Shown one piece after another: positions 41,053 to 50,219 of a DNA stretch of 64,000 nt. Made by a program: the position numbers and the translations under genes. The stretch comes from an uncultured Clostridia bacterium. Lineage in GTDB: Bacteria > Bacillota > Clostridia > Christensenellales > Borkfalkiaceae. The stretch spans positions 62,001-126,000 of the forward strand of contig CAKQRE010000026.1 of the NCBI GenBank assembly GCA_934271265.1, in the 5' to 3' direction. The stretch's first letter is position 1; every line of letters begins with the position of its first letter. Under the pieces are notes generated by a model. That model did no database searches, was not told where the DNA came from, and saw only the letters and a list, made by a program, of their open reading frames with translations.

Positions 41053-43365
41053 ATGATAAGAAAAAAGAGGATATCCTTCGTTCCGGTGCTGTTGTTCCTG
41101 CTTGTCCTCGGCGCGGCGTTTTTTACCCGCGGAGGAGAAGAGACGGTCAGGGCGGCGGATAGCGGACGGATCGTCGATTATGCGATCCGCTATGAAGAAG
41201 ATCTCGCGTACGGGCTCGTTCTCGAAACGACCGCGGCGTATACGGAAGACGGTACCGTCGGACTTGACAACCCCGATCCGAACGCTCCGTATTACAACTT
41301 CAAAGAATACCTGTGGGTAAACGGAAGAAGCGTGATCCCGGCGGGAGCGGGAGGGTTTTATGTTTCGTCGCAGAGAAGTTACAACGAAACGTATAAGAAG
41401 ACCGGAACGGGCAGGAGCGCATACGCCGTGAACGAAAGCGGCGAGCATTTCACGCTGAATTTCTGGTGGTTGAAATCGGCGGCGGGCGATCTTATCAGAT
41501 ACGACGGAACGGACGTTCTCGTGATCAAGGCGGGTATGCCGCTGAACACCTTCCGTCGGGACGAGGAGATCGAAACCGTTCTGGACCGCGATTACTATTT
41601 CCGGCTGTCCTGGGGCGAAAAAGCGGAGGAACGCTATTTCGAGGAAATAACGGCGAACGATATTCCTGCGGCAAAGATAGTTGCCTCCGGTCTGCGTGAC
41701 GCGGACAACGGCACCCATTACGGGCTTACCTTTCAGCTGAACGCCGCTAAATTTCAGGAACCGCAATCGGGCATAGACAATCCGGATTCGAAAGATTATC
41801 TTGATTTCAGGAAGTACGTTTTCATCAACGGATTCAATCAGAGCCTGTTGCCGCCTACCGTAACGTTTATAAGCGCAGGCTCGGTTTATACCGACGTTTA
41901 CACGAAGTCCGCAAACGGCGACGGCAGAGAAAAAATCGATATCGATTACGGGAATATGGCATCGATCAACATAAACTGGCCGGTCGGGAATCTCGGCGCG
42001 GCGGGTTTGAAACTCGACGGAACGGACATCGTGACCGTGAAAAAGGAAATGCTTACCGGGACGTTCGACGGGAAGAGCGGACCGTATACGGCGAGAACTC
42101 TGGACAGAGATTATTATTTCGGGTTAAGCTGGGATAAGACCGATAAAAACAAACGTTATTTCTATGAAATATCCCCGGAAGAAATATCCGGACTCGGATA
42201 CGATAAGCAGATCCTTTCCGTAGACAAATCGTCTTTGCCCGCTACGAGCGAATATTCCCGAAAGCTCATCGGCATAGGACAGAAGCACAACCTGCCCGAT
42301 CATTTTAACGGGTACACGAAAGTCGGAGGAAGGGTGATCATTCCCGTCGCCTACGATAAGCAGAAGGTTTCCGATGCGGAAGGGAACGACGAAATAACGG
42401 GTACGCTCGATTTTTCCGGATTGGACGTTCCTTCCTCCGAGCCGAACGTTTTCACCGTTTACTACAGTGTGAACGATTATGCGGTTTCGGTGGATCTCGG
42501 CGAGATCGAAACGGCGGCAAAAAAAGAGGTGACGCTCGGAAAGAATCATTCTCTTCCGACGACCGTGAACGTCCGGTTGTTTACGGGCAGGACGGAAACG
42601 TTTTCCGTTAAATGGAGCTGGACGAGGGCAGTCGTGAAGGGGAACGTGCCCATAACGGGAACGATACAATTCGGCAATAAACTTGTGGGCGAAAACACGT
42701 CTTCGGTGATAGATCTGGAATTGAAAGTGACCGGCGATCTGATGATAGATAAACTCGGAACACTGCCGGAAAGCTCGCAAACGGTTCTTTTAGAGAAGGA
42801 AATATCTCTTCCCGACAAAATTCCGGCACTGCTTATCAACGGAGAAATTACGAGCGTCGCGGTTGAATACGAGTGGACGAGAGCGGAAGAAACGGGGGAA
42901 AAACAAAATAAGATGAAACTCCTTTCTTCCTATGCGTTTGCGGACGGTATCGCCACGGAGTACGTGATAGATTTCGAAGTGAAAGATTATATCACCTCTC
43001 TCGGGGAAATACCGGGATCCGACGCCGTTAAAATCGGCGAAAAGCATACTTTACCGGGGAAAGTCCGCGCAAACCTTGCGAGCGGAGGCGTCGCGGAACT
43101 GGATATTGTATGGAAGTGGACCACTGCGACGCAGGTGGGCGACGTTTCCGTCGTCGGAACCGTTTATGCGGGAGAATACGAGGTAGAGGAAGGCGTCAGC
43201 CTGAAGGTGACGAAAAAGGTAAAAGTGACCGCCGCGGACGAAAGCGGAAAAAATTCGGGAAAGGGTTGCAGATCGTCCCTGCGGGGCGTTCCGGCGGCAT
43301 TTTTTGCGGGGATCGTTTTCTTCGCCGCGTTTGCCGATAAAAAATCAAGGAGAAAGGAAAGATGA
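41053..43365 (+). CDS. Surface protein with duplicated N-terminal domain, Ig-like repeats and a Cys-type C-terminal anchor
   Basis: I do not recognise a named family. The 770-residue protein has a signal (1-35, ending VRAAD). Two homologous domains of about 170-190 residues (near 38-205 and 212-385) follow. Each contains GLDNPD or GIDNPD, an aromatic ...KEYLWVNG / RKYVFING core, and DRDYYFRLSW / DRDYYFGLSW at its end. Three Ig-like repeats (group 4 style, with sLP...V and a W core: KWSWTRA, EYEWTRA, VWKWTTA) lie between about 480 and 740. The tail is GKGC739RSS, a hydrophobic helix and KKSRRKER. The start is ATG 41053 with GAGAGG upstream. The next gene begins within its stop codon (ATGA). 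It is probably displayed at the cell surface. Confidence 0.8.
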   Translation: MIRKKRISFVPVLLFLLVLGAAFFTRGGEETVRAADSGRIVDYAIRYEEDLAYGLVLETTAAYTEDGTVGLDNPDPNAPYYNFKEYLWVNGRSVIPAGAGGFYVSSQRSYNETYKKTGTGRSAYAVNESGEHFTLNFWWLKSAAGDLIRYDGTDVLVIKAGMPLNTFRRDEEIETVLDRDYYFRLSWGEKAEERYFEEITANDIPAAKIVASGLRDADNGTHYGLTFQLNAAKFQEPQSGIDNPDSKDYLDFRKYVFINGFNQSLLPPTVTFISAGSVYTDVYTKSANGDGREKIDIDYGNMASININWPVGNLGAAGLKLDGTDIVTVKKEMLTGTFDGKSGPYTARTLDRDYYFGLSWDKTDKNKRYFYEISPEEISGLGYDKQILSVDKSSLPATSEYSRKLIGIGQKHNLPDHFNGYTKVGGRVIIPVAYDKQKVSDAEGNDEITGTLDFSGLDVPSSEPNVFTVYYSVNDYAVSVDLGEIETAAKKEVTLGKNHSLPTTVNVRLFTGRTETFSVKWSWTRAVVKGNVPITGTIQFGNKLVGENTSSVIDLELKVTGDLMIDKLGTLPESSQTVLLEKEISLPDKIPALLINGEITSVAVEYEWTRAEETGEKQNKMKLLSSYAFADGIATEYVIDFEVKDYITSLGEIPGSDAVKIGEKHTLPGKVRANLASGGVAELDIVWKWTTATQVGDVSVVGTVYAGEYEVEEGVSLKVTKKVKVTAADESGKNSGKGCRSSLRGVPAAFFAGIVFFAAFADKKSRRKER

Positions 43366-44735
43366 AAAAAATGATAAGGTTATTAAGTTTTCTGCTGGCT
43401 CTGACGATGCTTGTTCCCGTTGCCGGTTGCAAGAAAAACGAGATCACGGAAGACACGCTTGTCGTCTGGTGCGCGGGGCTTGACGTAAACTACGAGCAGA
43501 CGCTTGTCGTAGACGAGGAGAACCCGACCGCTCTCTATACGAAATACATCGTGGACGAATTCGAAAAGAGAAACGAGGGGAAGAAACTGAAACTTCTTTT
43601 CCAAGGGTGGGGCGAGGACCTGAATAAGGCGATTTCAAACGCCCTGATCACAAACATTCAGGTCGACGTCGTTCCCGGCGAGCAATATCTGAAAAAGCTG
43701 ATCGACGGGGAAACGTTCGAGCCGTTGGACGATAAATATCGTTCCGTGATGTCGGAGGATCTTCTGGAAAGAGGAATGTACAACGATAAGTTGTACGCCG
43801 TTCCTTCGGTTACGGGTACTTTTGCTTTGTGGATCAACAAAAGAGCGCTTCGCAATGCAAAGATCATAGACAAAAACGACGTTGCGGCGCAGAAATACGT
43901 CGACGCGGGGATAGACCCGTTAAAACCTGCCACAATGGAAGATCTTCTTACGATCTGCAGGGATATCAAAGCGTATTACACGTCAAATAACGTAAAGGGA
44001 AAAGGCGGATACCTTCTCAACGATACCACGGGAGACGATTCTCAGTGGAGAGCTCTGGCGTTTATGCGTCAGGCAGGCGGAGATTTCGCGAACGACGACG
44101 GAACGATCGCGTTCAACGGAAATGAACTCGCCTTGCAGATGATGTACGATCTCGGTAAAACCGGTCCGGAGGGGGCAAAGGGGATTCAGCAGACGGACGA
44201 TCAGCTGAGATATTTTTACGAAGCTCAGGCGGCATACGTCGTCGACGGAAGCAACGTGATCCTCAATTCGCGCGGAACTCTTTCCGAAAACGATATCATA
44301 GGCGTGGAATTGCCCGTCTTCAAGGATAAGAATATCAGATCCAACGTGTCGGTAGGCTCGGTGTATTACGGAATTATGGCTACGAGCAAAAAGAAGGATC
44401 TCGCCGTAAAGTTCATCGAACTTATGATGAGCGAGGACGTTCAGAGGGCTTGCCTCAGACTTACTTACGGTTTGCCGACGTTAAAAACCGTTTTGAACGA
44501 CGAGGCGATAAAAACGGACGAATATCACTACGATACGGTGAAACCTCTTCTCGCCCCGTTGCAGAACGGAGAATATACCAACGTTAAATGTCTTTACGGA
44601 TTCACGAAAAACGCATCGCTGATATGGGATGCCTGGAAGACTTACGTGAACAGAGTATATACTACGGACAAAGCCGGCGTTACCGAACAGATGAGGGCGA
44701 CGCACGAAGAAATGGTCGAATGTCTTAACAGGTAA
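43362..44735 (+). CDS. ABC transporter substrate-binding lipoprotein (cluster B)
   Basis: This family 1 sugar-binding protein of 457 residues has a lipoprotein signal with Cys23 as the modified residue (VPVAGCKKN). It resembles the cluster A protein at 8816 in length and blocks, for example the shared FMRQAGGDFANDDG segment and the late FTKNASLIWDAW segment. The ATG overlaps the stop of the preceding surface-protein gene. The two permease genes follow within a few bases. As in cluster A, no ATPase subunit gene is present. The likely role is capture of an oligosaccharide released outside by the surface proteins. Confidence 0.93.
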   Translation: MKKMIRLLSFLLALTMLVPVAGCKKNEITEDTLVVWCAGLDVNYEQTLVVDEENPTALYTKYIVDEFEKRNEGKKLKLLFQGWGEDLNKAISNALITNIQVDVVPGEQYLKKLIDGETFEPLDDKYRSVMSEDLLERGMYNDKLYAVPSVTGTFALWINKRALRNAKIIDKNDVAAQKYVDAGIDPLKPATMEDLLTICRDIKAYYTSNNVKGKGGYLLNDTTGDDSQWRALAFMRQAGGDFANDDGTIAFNGNELALQMMYDLGKTGPEGAKGIQQTDDQLRYFYEAQAAYVVDGSNVILNSRGTLSENDIIGVELPVFKDKNIRSNVSVGSVYYGIMATSKKKDLAVKFIELMMSEDVQRACLRLTYGLPTLKTVLNDEAIKTDEYHYDTVKPLLAPLQNGEYTNVKCLYGFTKNASLIWDAWKTYVNRVYTTDKAGVTEQMRATHEEMVECLNR

Positions 44736-44739
44736 CGGG

Positions 44740-45636
44740 ATGAATAAGAGACAGAGAGACAACATAAAAGGATGGGCGGTCATGACCCCTATTCTGATCT
44801 ATTTTGCGCTGTTTACGGTCGTGCCGATCGTGATCCTGTTCGTGATGTCTTTTACGAATTACGGAGAAACGATCAAAGCGGGGAAATTCGTATCGGAGTG
44901 GGTCGGGTGGAAAAACTATGCGGACGTTTTCCGTTATCCGGAGTATTTCAGGTCGATTTTTATCACGTTTGCGATCGCGGTCGGCGTTGTCGCCGCCGGT
45001 ATGACGTTCGGTTTTCTCGCATCGCTTGCGATGAAAGCCATCGTAAAGGGCAGCACGTTTTTCCGGATGATATGGTACATCCCCGGGCTTTTGTCGGGGG
45101 CGATCGTCAGCGAGTTCTTTAACGTAATGCTCGCCAACGACGGAACGATCAACCGTATCATAGAAAGCCTCGGCGGGCAGATGATCGCCTGGAAGCTTTC
45201 GACGGGGTGGATGTATTTCTGGATCATATTCATCGTTACCTGGGGCGGCACGGGCGGCACGGCGATGTATTTCCTTGCGGGGCTTAACGGTATCGACAAG
45301 GAGATCTACGAAGCCGCTTATCTCGACGGGGTGAATAAGCGTCAGAAAATGTGGTATATCACTTTACCGCTTCTTCGCCCGATGCTCGGATACATCCTTA
45401 TTACCGGTTTTATAGGCGCGTTCAATATTTTCGAGCCGGTGCTTCTTATTTCAAACGGCGGTCCCGATCAATCGACGAAAGTCGTGCTGTACAGATTGTA
45501 CGACGAAGCGTTCAAAAACTTTAAGTACGGTTTTTCGTGCGCTTTGTCCGTGATCGTAATGATAATCGTTCTTGCTCTTACGTTTATCAATATCAGAATT
45601 TCCGACAGCGGGATCCTTAAAGTGGAGGAAAAATAG
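44740..45636 (+). CDS. ABC sugar permease, MalF/UgpA type (cluster B)
   Basis: This is the first membrane subunit of the cluster B importer, 298 residues, six hydrophobic segments. The EAA loop is EIYEAAYLDGVNKRQKMWYITL. It starts four bases after the binding-protein stop. It shares the GWMYFWIIFIVTW and FNIFEPV segments with the cluster A permease, so the two importers are close paralogues. Confidence 0.94.
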   Translation: MNKRQRDNIKGWAVMTPILIYFALFTVVPIVILFVMSFTNYGETIKAGKFVSEWVGWKNYADVFRYPEYFRSIFITFAIAVGVVAAGMTFGFLASLAMKAIVKGSTFFRMIWYIPGLLSGAIVSEFFNVMLANDGTINRIIESLGGQMIAWKLSTGWMYFWIIFIVTWGGTGGTAMYFLAGLNGIDKEIYEAAYLDGVNKRQKMWYITLPLLRPMLGYILITGFIGAFNIFEPVLLISNGGPDQSTKVVLYRLYDEAFKNFKYGFSCALSVIVMIIVLALTFINIRISDSGILKVEEK

Positions 45637-45640
45637 CGGT

Positions 45641-46573
45641 ATGGAAGATTCCTATCAGATAAAAAAGACGTCAAAATATGCTTCCGTACTGCAAAAAATA
45701 GGTCCGTATCTTTTTCTTACGTTGGGCGGGATCATAATGGTTTACCCGTTCGTATATTCGCTGTTAGGTTCCGTTTCGACGGTGGAAGAATACAAAAATT
45801 CCCTTCTTCTGCCTGTTCCGCGGCATCCTTTCAGGGAGCTCGGCAACTATGCGATCCTGTTCAGGGCGGAAACGGATATCCTGTTTCCTATGTTCCTTAC
45901 GGTTTCGAGAATGGTGGTCGGGTTCGTCGTTTCGGTATTCGTTTCGTCGTTCGGCGGGTATGTTTTCGCAAAGGTGAATTTTAAATTCAAAAGGATCGTA
46001 TTCACGATACTTTTAAGTTCCACCATGATTCCCGGCGTGGCGATGATGGTCCCGAATTTTATCTGGATGAGCAAGTTTCCGCTTGTCGGCGGAAACAATA
46101 TCCTCGGTCAGGGCGGTACGGGTTGGGTAGACAACCCTGGCGTGCTGTTTATTACCGGCTGGGTGAGCGCTTATTCCATATTCTTATTCCGCCAATGTTT
46201 TGTATCCCTCGGAAACGATATGGCGGAAAGCGGAGAGATCGACGGAGCAAGTTTCGTGCGTATCGTGCTGCAACTGTATCTTCCGCTTGTGCGACCGATC
46301 TTCTCGATGATGATTTTAAACACCTTCGTCGCGAACTGGAACGATTATATGACAAGTCTTATCATGTTGCCGAGCAAAACGGAATACAGACTGCTTGCCA
46401 CGACTTCCGCTACCTTAATGGAATTGTTTTCGAATCCGCAAAGGTTCGGCGGCGCGGATTATCCGAAAACGTTCTCGATCGCTACGGTTATGATGATACC
46501 GCCGTTAATCGTTTATCTTCTCGTGCAAAAACAATTCGTGGAAGGTCTGGCAATGGGCGCGGTAAAGGGCTGA
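45641..46573 (+). CDS. ABC sugar permease, MalG/UgpE type (cluster B)
   Basis: This is the second membrane subunit, 310 residues. The EAA loop is atypical (DMAESGEIDGASFVRIVLQL, with Glu-Ser-Gly where Glu-Ala-Ala is usual), while the C-terminal FVEGLAMGAVKG signature is kept. I chose ATG 45641, preceded by GGAGG that overlaps the end of the upstream permease; the longer frame lies inside that gene. The next gene starts 57 bases later with its own AGGAGG. Confidence 0.93.
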   Translation: MEDSYQIKKTSKYASVLQKIGPYLFLTLGGIIMVYPFVYSLLGSVSTVEEYKNSLLLPVPRHPFRELGNYAILFRAETDILFPMFLTVSRMVVGFVVSVFVSSFGGYVFAKVNFKFKRIVFTILLSSTMIPGVAMMVPNFIWMSKFPLVGGNNILGQGGTGWVDNPGVLFITGWVSAYSIFLFRQCFVSLGNDMAESGEIDGASFVRIVLQLYLPLVRPIFSMMILNTFVANWNDYMTSLIMLPSKTEYRLLATTSATLMELFSNPQRFGGADYPKTFSIATVMMIPPLIVYLLVQKQFVEGLAMGAVKG

Positions 46574-46630
46574 TCCGCTTTGAAAAAAAAGTATGAAAAC
46601 GGTAGAAACCGTTAATTTAGGAGGAAAATT

Positions 46631-49600
46631 ATGACTACGATCAAAAAGTACCTGTTACTGTTTCTGATGGCGATATTTACTTTTTCGCTATCGTCCGGAA
46701 TTGCCGTTACGGCAAATGCCGAGGGGGAAACGCCGGAACCGAGCGCGGCATTTTCGGCGTTCAAAGCAGCAGTGGAGAACGCCGCGACGGACGGCAGCGT
46801 TACGGAGATCGCGCTGACGGAGGATTTTACCGTTACGGAAGCCGTCGCTTTGAAATCCGGGGCTTCTTACGTGATTTATTCCGATACGGACGTAACCGTG
46901 ACGCTCGGGGAAAATATGCTCTCTCAGTCGATGTTCACTCTTGCGGGAGACGCAAAAATTTCGCTCGTTTTCGGTAAAACGACCAAAGACGCCGGTACCG
47001 TAACCTATAACGGCAATAAAGCCGCTTTTGCGGGGAATAAAAGAACGGGATCCGGTTTTCTCACCGTTGCCAAAAGCAGCAAAGCGGCAAATGGCAATAC
47101 CGTGATTTTCAATCAGGCGATCGTTAAGGATTTTGTAAACACCGCAAACGGTACGGTTATGAGCGTCAACGCAAAAAACACGGTTATTTTCAACGGCGGC
47201 GTTTTCGAGGGCAACGAAAAAAGAAATATCGACGGAGATCTCGCCAAACAAGGTATTATTTACCTGAACGCATGTACCGCTACGATAAACGGGGGAGAGT
47301 TTAAAAAGAATCTTCATGAAGGTACCGGCGGAAGCGTGATCTATCTGGCGGGGGCTTCTTCGCTTACGGTAAACGGCGGTTCGTTCGCAGAGAATCGTTC
47401 TTCCGCTACGGCGAAAGGAAAGGGTTACGGCGCGATATACGTTAACCACGATTCGGCTTCGTTGAACGTTTACGGCGGAGAGTTTAAAAACAATTACGCG
47501 CAATTCGGCGGGGCGATCGCCGTCGTTAAGGCGAAGAACGTAAACATAGACGGCACGCAGGAAGGGAAAATCCTTTCGTTTCAGGGTAACTCCGCATATT
47601 ACCTCGGCGGGGATATCGCGGTTTTCGGCAACGTAACGTGCGCGGCAAGCGGTGTGGACTTGCAGAACAGTTATATAGAAAAAGCCGGAAAAGTACATCT
47701 TATGTACGGTTCGAACGAACTTACCGTTACGCAGGCAAGTACAGACGATTTGTATTCGTACAGCGAAGGTCTCGGAAATACCGGTTCGTTCCTCTACACC
47801 GACGGCGACAACTATATGATCTACAGGGCTGTCTATCCCGCAGGCGCGAGAAACGTCGGGTTTGCCATGAGACTGGACGGCGGGATCAAAGCCGAATACA
47901 GGAATATCGAATCCGATACGTACTTCGGAATGCAGGGGCTTGTTTCTGGTACTCCTGCCGTGTGGCAGACTTACAGAATAGATCCGTCCGTTTTAAATGA
48001 GAATAAGCCTACCGTAATAGAAGTTAAATTCAGCGATCCCACTCCGGCGGACGGCGGCGGTACGCAGGTACACGATTTCAGATTTTTGCAGGGAAAGGTT
48101 CACGTTCTCACCGAAGATATGGGTGAACTCGCCGTAAGACAGGGCAATGTGGACGACCTTTATTCTTACAGCAACGGCATCGGGAACGGCGGAACTTTCC
48201 TGTGGACGGACGCCGATAACTATCTGACTTACAGGGCTGTTTATCCTGCCGGAACAAAGAGCGCCGGCATAAGCTTCCGTATCACGGGCGGCGGACTGAA
48301 AGCCGAATACAGAAACGTAAAAAGCGATGAGTACACGGAAATTGCCGGGCTTTCCGGCGACGTTTCCGTATGGCAGACGTTCTTTATCGACAATGCCGTT
48401 ATGAACGAGGGCGAGCCTACCGAAATAGAGGTCAGATTCAGCGATCCCACTCCGACGGACGGAGGCGGTACGCAGGTACACGACTTTATGTTCGTAAAGG
48501 TATCTTCTACCGGAAAAGAGACCGAAGTGAATGTCCCGAGAGCTTCCGTGAATCTGATCGACGATATTTCGGAAGGATATTCTTACGGGAATGCCGGCGG
48601 AAAACCTTTTGCGGACGGTTACGCTTATTATTCGTACTGCGCGAGATATCCCGCAGGTTCCCGGAATGCAGGCATGATCCTGACCGTCGGCGGAGCGCAG
48701 GAAAACATCTACGTCGGTTACAGCGTAAACGGAGGCGAATTTACCGAACTTAACGTTGTTACAGGGCAGGAAGGAAAATTCCTGTTCGAAGGGCTTGAAG
48801 AGAACGGGGAAAACGTCGTTATCGTAAAATTCTACGCGAAACTGAAAGCGGGCAGCGGTCCGTATCTTCAGTCTCTTGTATTTATAAAAGAGGGCAAAAC
48901 GCACGCCTTCGGCAATGAAACCGTTCTCGATCTCGGAAATTCTGCGGAAAATCTCTATGACGATACCGGTTCTGCCGTGGCAGGTCCCGTACGTTACGTT
49001 GACGGAAACGCTGTTATGACCTACAGGGTTACATTCCCCGAGGGAACGAAAATCGCCAAAGCGCTCCTTGTGGTCGGCGGAACGAACGCAGACGGCGGGG
49101 AAAGTCCGAAAGCGGAATACAGAAATATCGAATCCGAAACGTATACCGCCGCGACGCTCGTAAGCGATCTCGGTATTCAACAGACGATCGATTTCGGCGG
49201 GATATTGAACGTAAACGCCGCAACCACCATAGAAGTGAGAATAAGCGATCCTTCGCCCGAAAACGGAGGCGGTACTCAGCTTATGGGCATTACGTTCAGG
49301 AAAAACGTTGCGAACGATAAACTCCTTGTGTTCGCGGAAAACGAAACCGATCTCGGCGTCGATCTTATGAAAGATATCGACGAGGGCTTTGATTACGGCA
49401 ATGCCGCAAATACTCCTTTTGCCGATTGCGCGGCGTTCTATTCCTACAGGGTAGAATATCCGGCAAACGCATATGCGCCCTTCGTAAAACTTACCGTGAA
49501 CGGCGGTAACGCGGAAGTTTATTATACCGTAAACGGCGGCAATGCGAAAGAGATCGTTCTTGAAAGCGCGGTTGAGAAAAAGACGATGCTCGAGGGCTTT

Positions 49601-50110
49601 ATTGCCGGGCAGAAGAACGTTCTGGTCATCGTATTCGGCGCAAAAGATAAAACGCAGGGCGGCGGTGCGAACCTGAAAGCGATCGGGTTCGGGTTTACCG
49701 ACGGCGAAACCGTTATCGAAGGAATCTCTCTTGATAAAGAAAGTGCGGAAATCGAAGAAGACCGGACTTTGACTTTGGTGCCGACGGTGACCGGCGGAAG
49801 CAAGATCGATACTGCGGTTACGTGGGCTTCGAGCGACGAGACCGTCGCAACCGTAGAAAACGGCGTTGTAACGGCGAAAAAAGCGGGAAGCGTTACCATA
49901 ACCGCAACCGCTGCGGACGGTAAAACGGCGAGCTGTACGATTACGGTCAAGGCAAAAAAAGAGCCTGCGGAAAGCGGCTCTTCCGCCGGAGAGGAAAGCG
50001 GAAAAACGTCCGGCGGGTGTCTTTCGGGGATCGGCGGCGCATGGCTGTTCGGTTTCGCGCTGATCGCGGCTCTTGCGGCGGTGAAGAAAGCGGGAAAGGA
50101 AAACGGCTGA
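46631..50110 (+). CDS. Large surface protein: beta-helix, five lectin-like repeats, BIG2 and a Cys-type C-terminal anchor
   Basis: This 1159-residue secreted protein has a signal peptide (1-32, ending VTANAEGE). Residues about 60-360 show a right-handed beta-helix pattern (repeated FNGGVFEGN, INGGEFKKN, VNGGSFAEN, VYGGEFKNN turns). Five related domains of about 130 residues follow (about 365-1030), with YRAVYPAG, KAEYRNI and EVKFSDPTPADGGGTQVHDF-type blocks. A BIG2 domain (about 1030-1110) comes next. The tail is SGGC1130LSG, a hydrophobic helix and KKAGKENG. TAGGAGG precedes the ATG. It is the last gene before a terminator. The repeats could bind galactose-type sugars or be a novel module; this is inference. 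Confidence 0.82.
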   Translation: MTTIKKYLLLFLMAIFTFSLSSGIAVTANAEGETPEPSAAFSAFKAAVENAATDGSVTEIALTEDFTVTEAVALKSGASYVIYSDTDVTVTLGENMLSQSMFTLAGDAKISLVFGKTTKDAGTVTYNGNKAAFAGNKRTGSGFLTVAKSSKAANGNTVIFNQAIVKDFVNTANGTVMSVNAKNTVIFNGGVFEGNEKRNIDGDLAKQGIIYLNACTATINGGEFKKNLHEGTGGSVIYLAGASSLTVNGGSFAENRSSATAKGKGYGAIYVNHDSASLNVYGGEFKNNYAQFGGAIAVVKAKNVNIDGTQEGKILSFQGNSAYYLGGDIAVFGNVTCAASGVDLQNSYIEKAGKVHLMYGSNELTVTQASTDDLYSYSEGLGNTGSFLYTDGDNYMIYRAVYPAGARNVGFAMRLDGGIKAEYRNIESDTYFGMQGLVSGTPAVWQTYRIDPSVLNENKPTVIEVKFSDPTPADGGGTQVHDFRFLQGKVHVLTEDMGELAVRQGNVDDLYSYSNGIGNGGTFLWTDADNYLTYRAVYPAGTKSAGISFRITGGGLKAEYRNVKSDEYTEIAGLSGDVSVWQTFFIDNAVMNEGEPTEIEVRFSDPTPTDGGGTQVHDFMFVKVSSTGKETEVNVPRASVNLIDDISEGYSYGNAGGKPFADGYAYYSYCARYPAGSRNAGMILTVGGAQENIYVGYSVNGGEFTELNVVTGQEGKFLFEGLEENGENVVIVKFYAKLKAGSGPYLQSLVFIKEGKTHAFGNETVLDLGNSAENLYDDTGSAVAGPVRYVDGNAVMTYRVTFPEGTKIAKALLVVGGTNADGGESPKAEYRNIESETYTAATLVSDLGIQQTIDFGGILNVNAATTIEVRISDPSPENGGGTQLMGITFRKNVANDKLLVFAENETDLGVDLMKDIDEGFDYGNAANTPFADCAAFYSYRVEYPANAYAPFVKLTVNGGNAEVYYTVNGGNAKEIVLESAVEKKTMLEGFIAGQKNVLVIVFGAKDKTQGGGANLKAIGFGFTDGETVIEGISLDKESAEIEEDRTLTLVPTVTGGSKIDTAVTWASSDETVATVENGVVTAKKAGSVTITATAADGKTASCTITVKAKKEPAESGSSAGEESGKTSGGCLSGIGGAWLFGFALIAALAAVKKAGKENG
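47720..49725 (+). repeat. Five-copy domain repeat within the large surface protein
   Basis: Units of about 130 codons. The first two (47.72-48.11 and 48.11-48.52 kb) are strongly alike at DNA level, including a TACGCAGGTACACGA stretch in both. Units 3 and 5 form a second subtype (YGNAGGKPFADG / YGNAANTPFADC). Unit 4 returns to the first subtype. Confidence 0.8.
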
Positions 50111-50130
50111 CGGGTAACCGGCATGCCGGG

Positions 50131-50163
50131 AAACGGGGCGGCTGTATTGCCGTCCCCGTTTTA
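50131..50163 (+). terminator. Terminator of the cluster B operon
   Basis: A stem of AACGGGGCGGC and GCCGTCCCCGTT with a TTTTACCCTTTT tail, 20 bases after the surface-protein stop. A CCGGCATGCCGG palindrome lies just before it at 50118-50129. Confidence 0.75.
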
Positions 50164-50219
50164 CCCTTTTATAAATCATTTGTATTTTTAAATATGGAAA
50201 AGAAAGGAGTTTTCCCGGG

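Noticed and set aside
46980..47700. CRISPR-like or DNA tandem repeat in the beta-helix region
   Set aside because: The repetition is at protein level (turns of the beta-helix) with variable spacing, not a DNA repeat array.
47993..50179. Minus-strand open frame of 728 codons opposite the large surface protein gene
   Set aside because: Shadow of repeated plus-strand domains.
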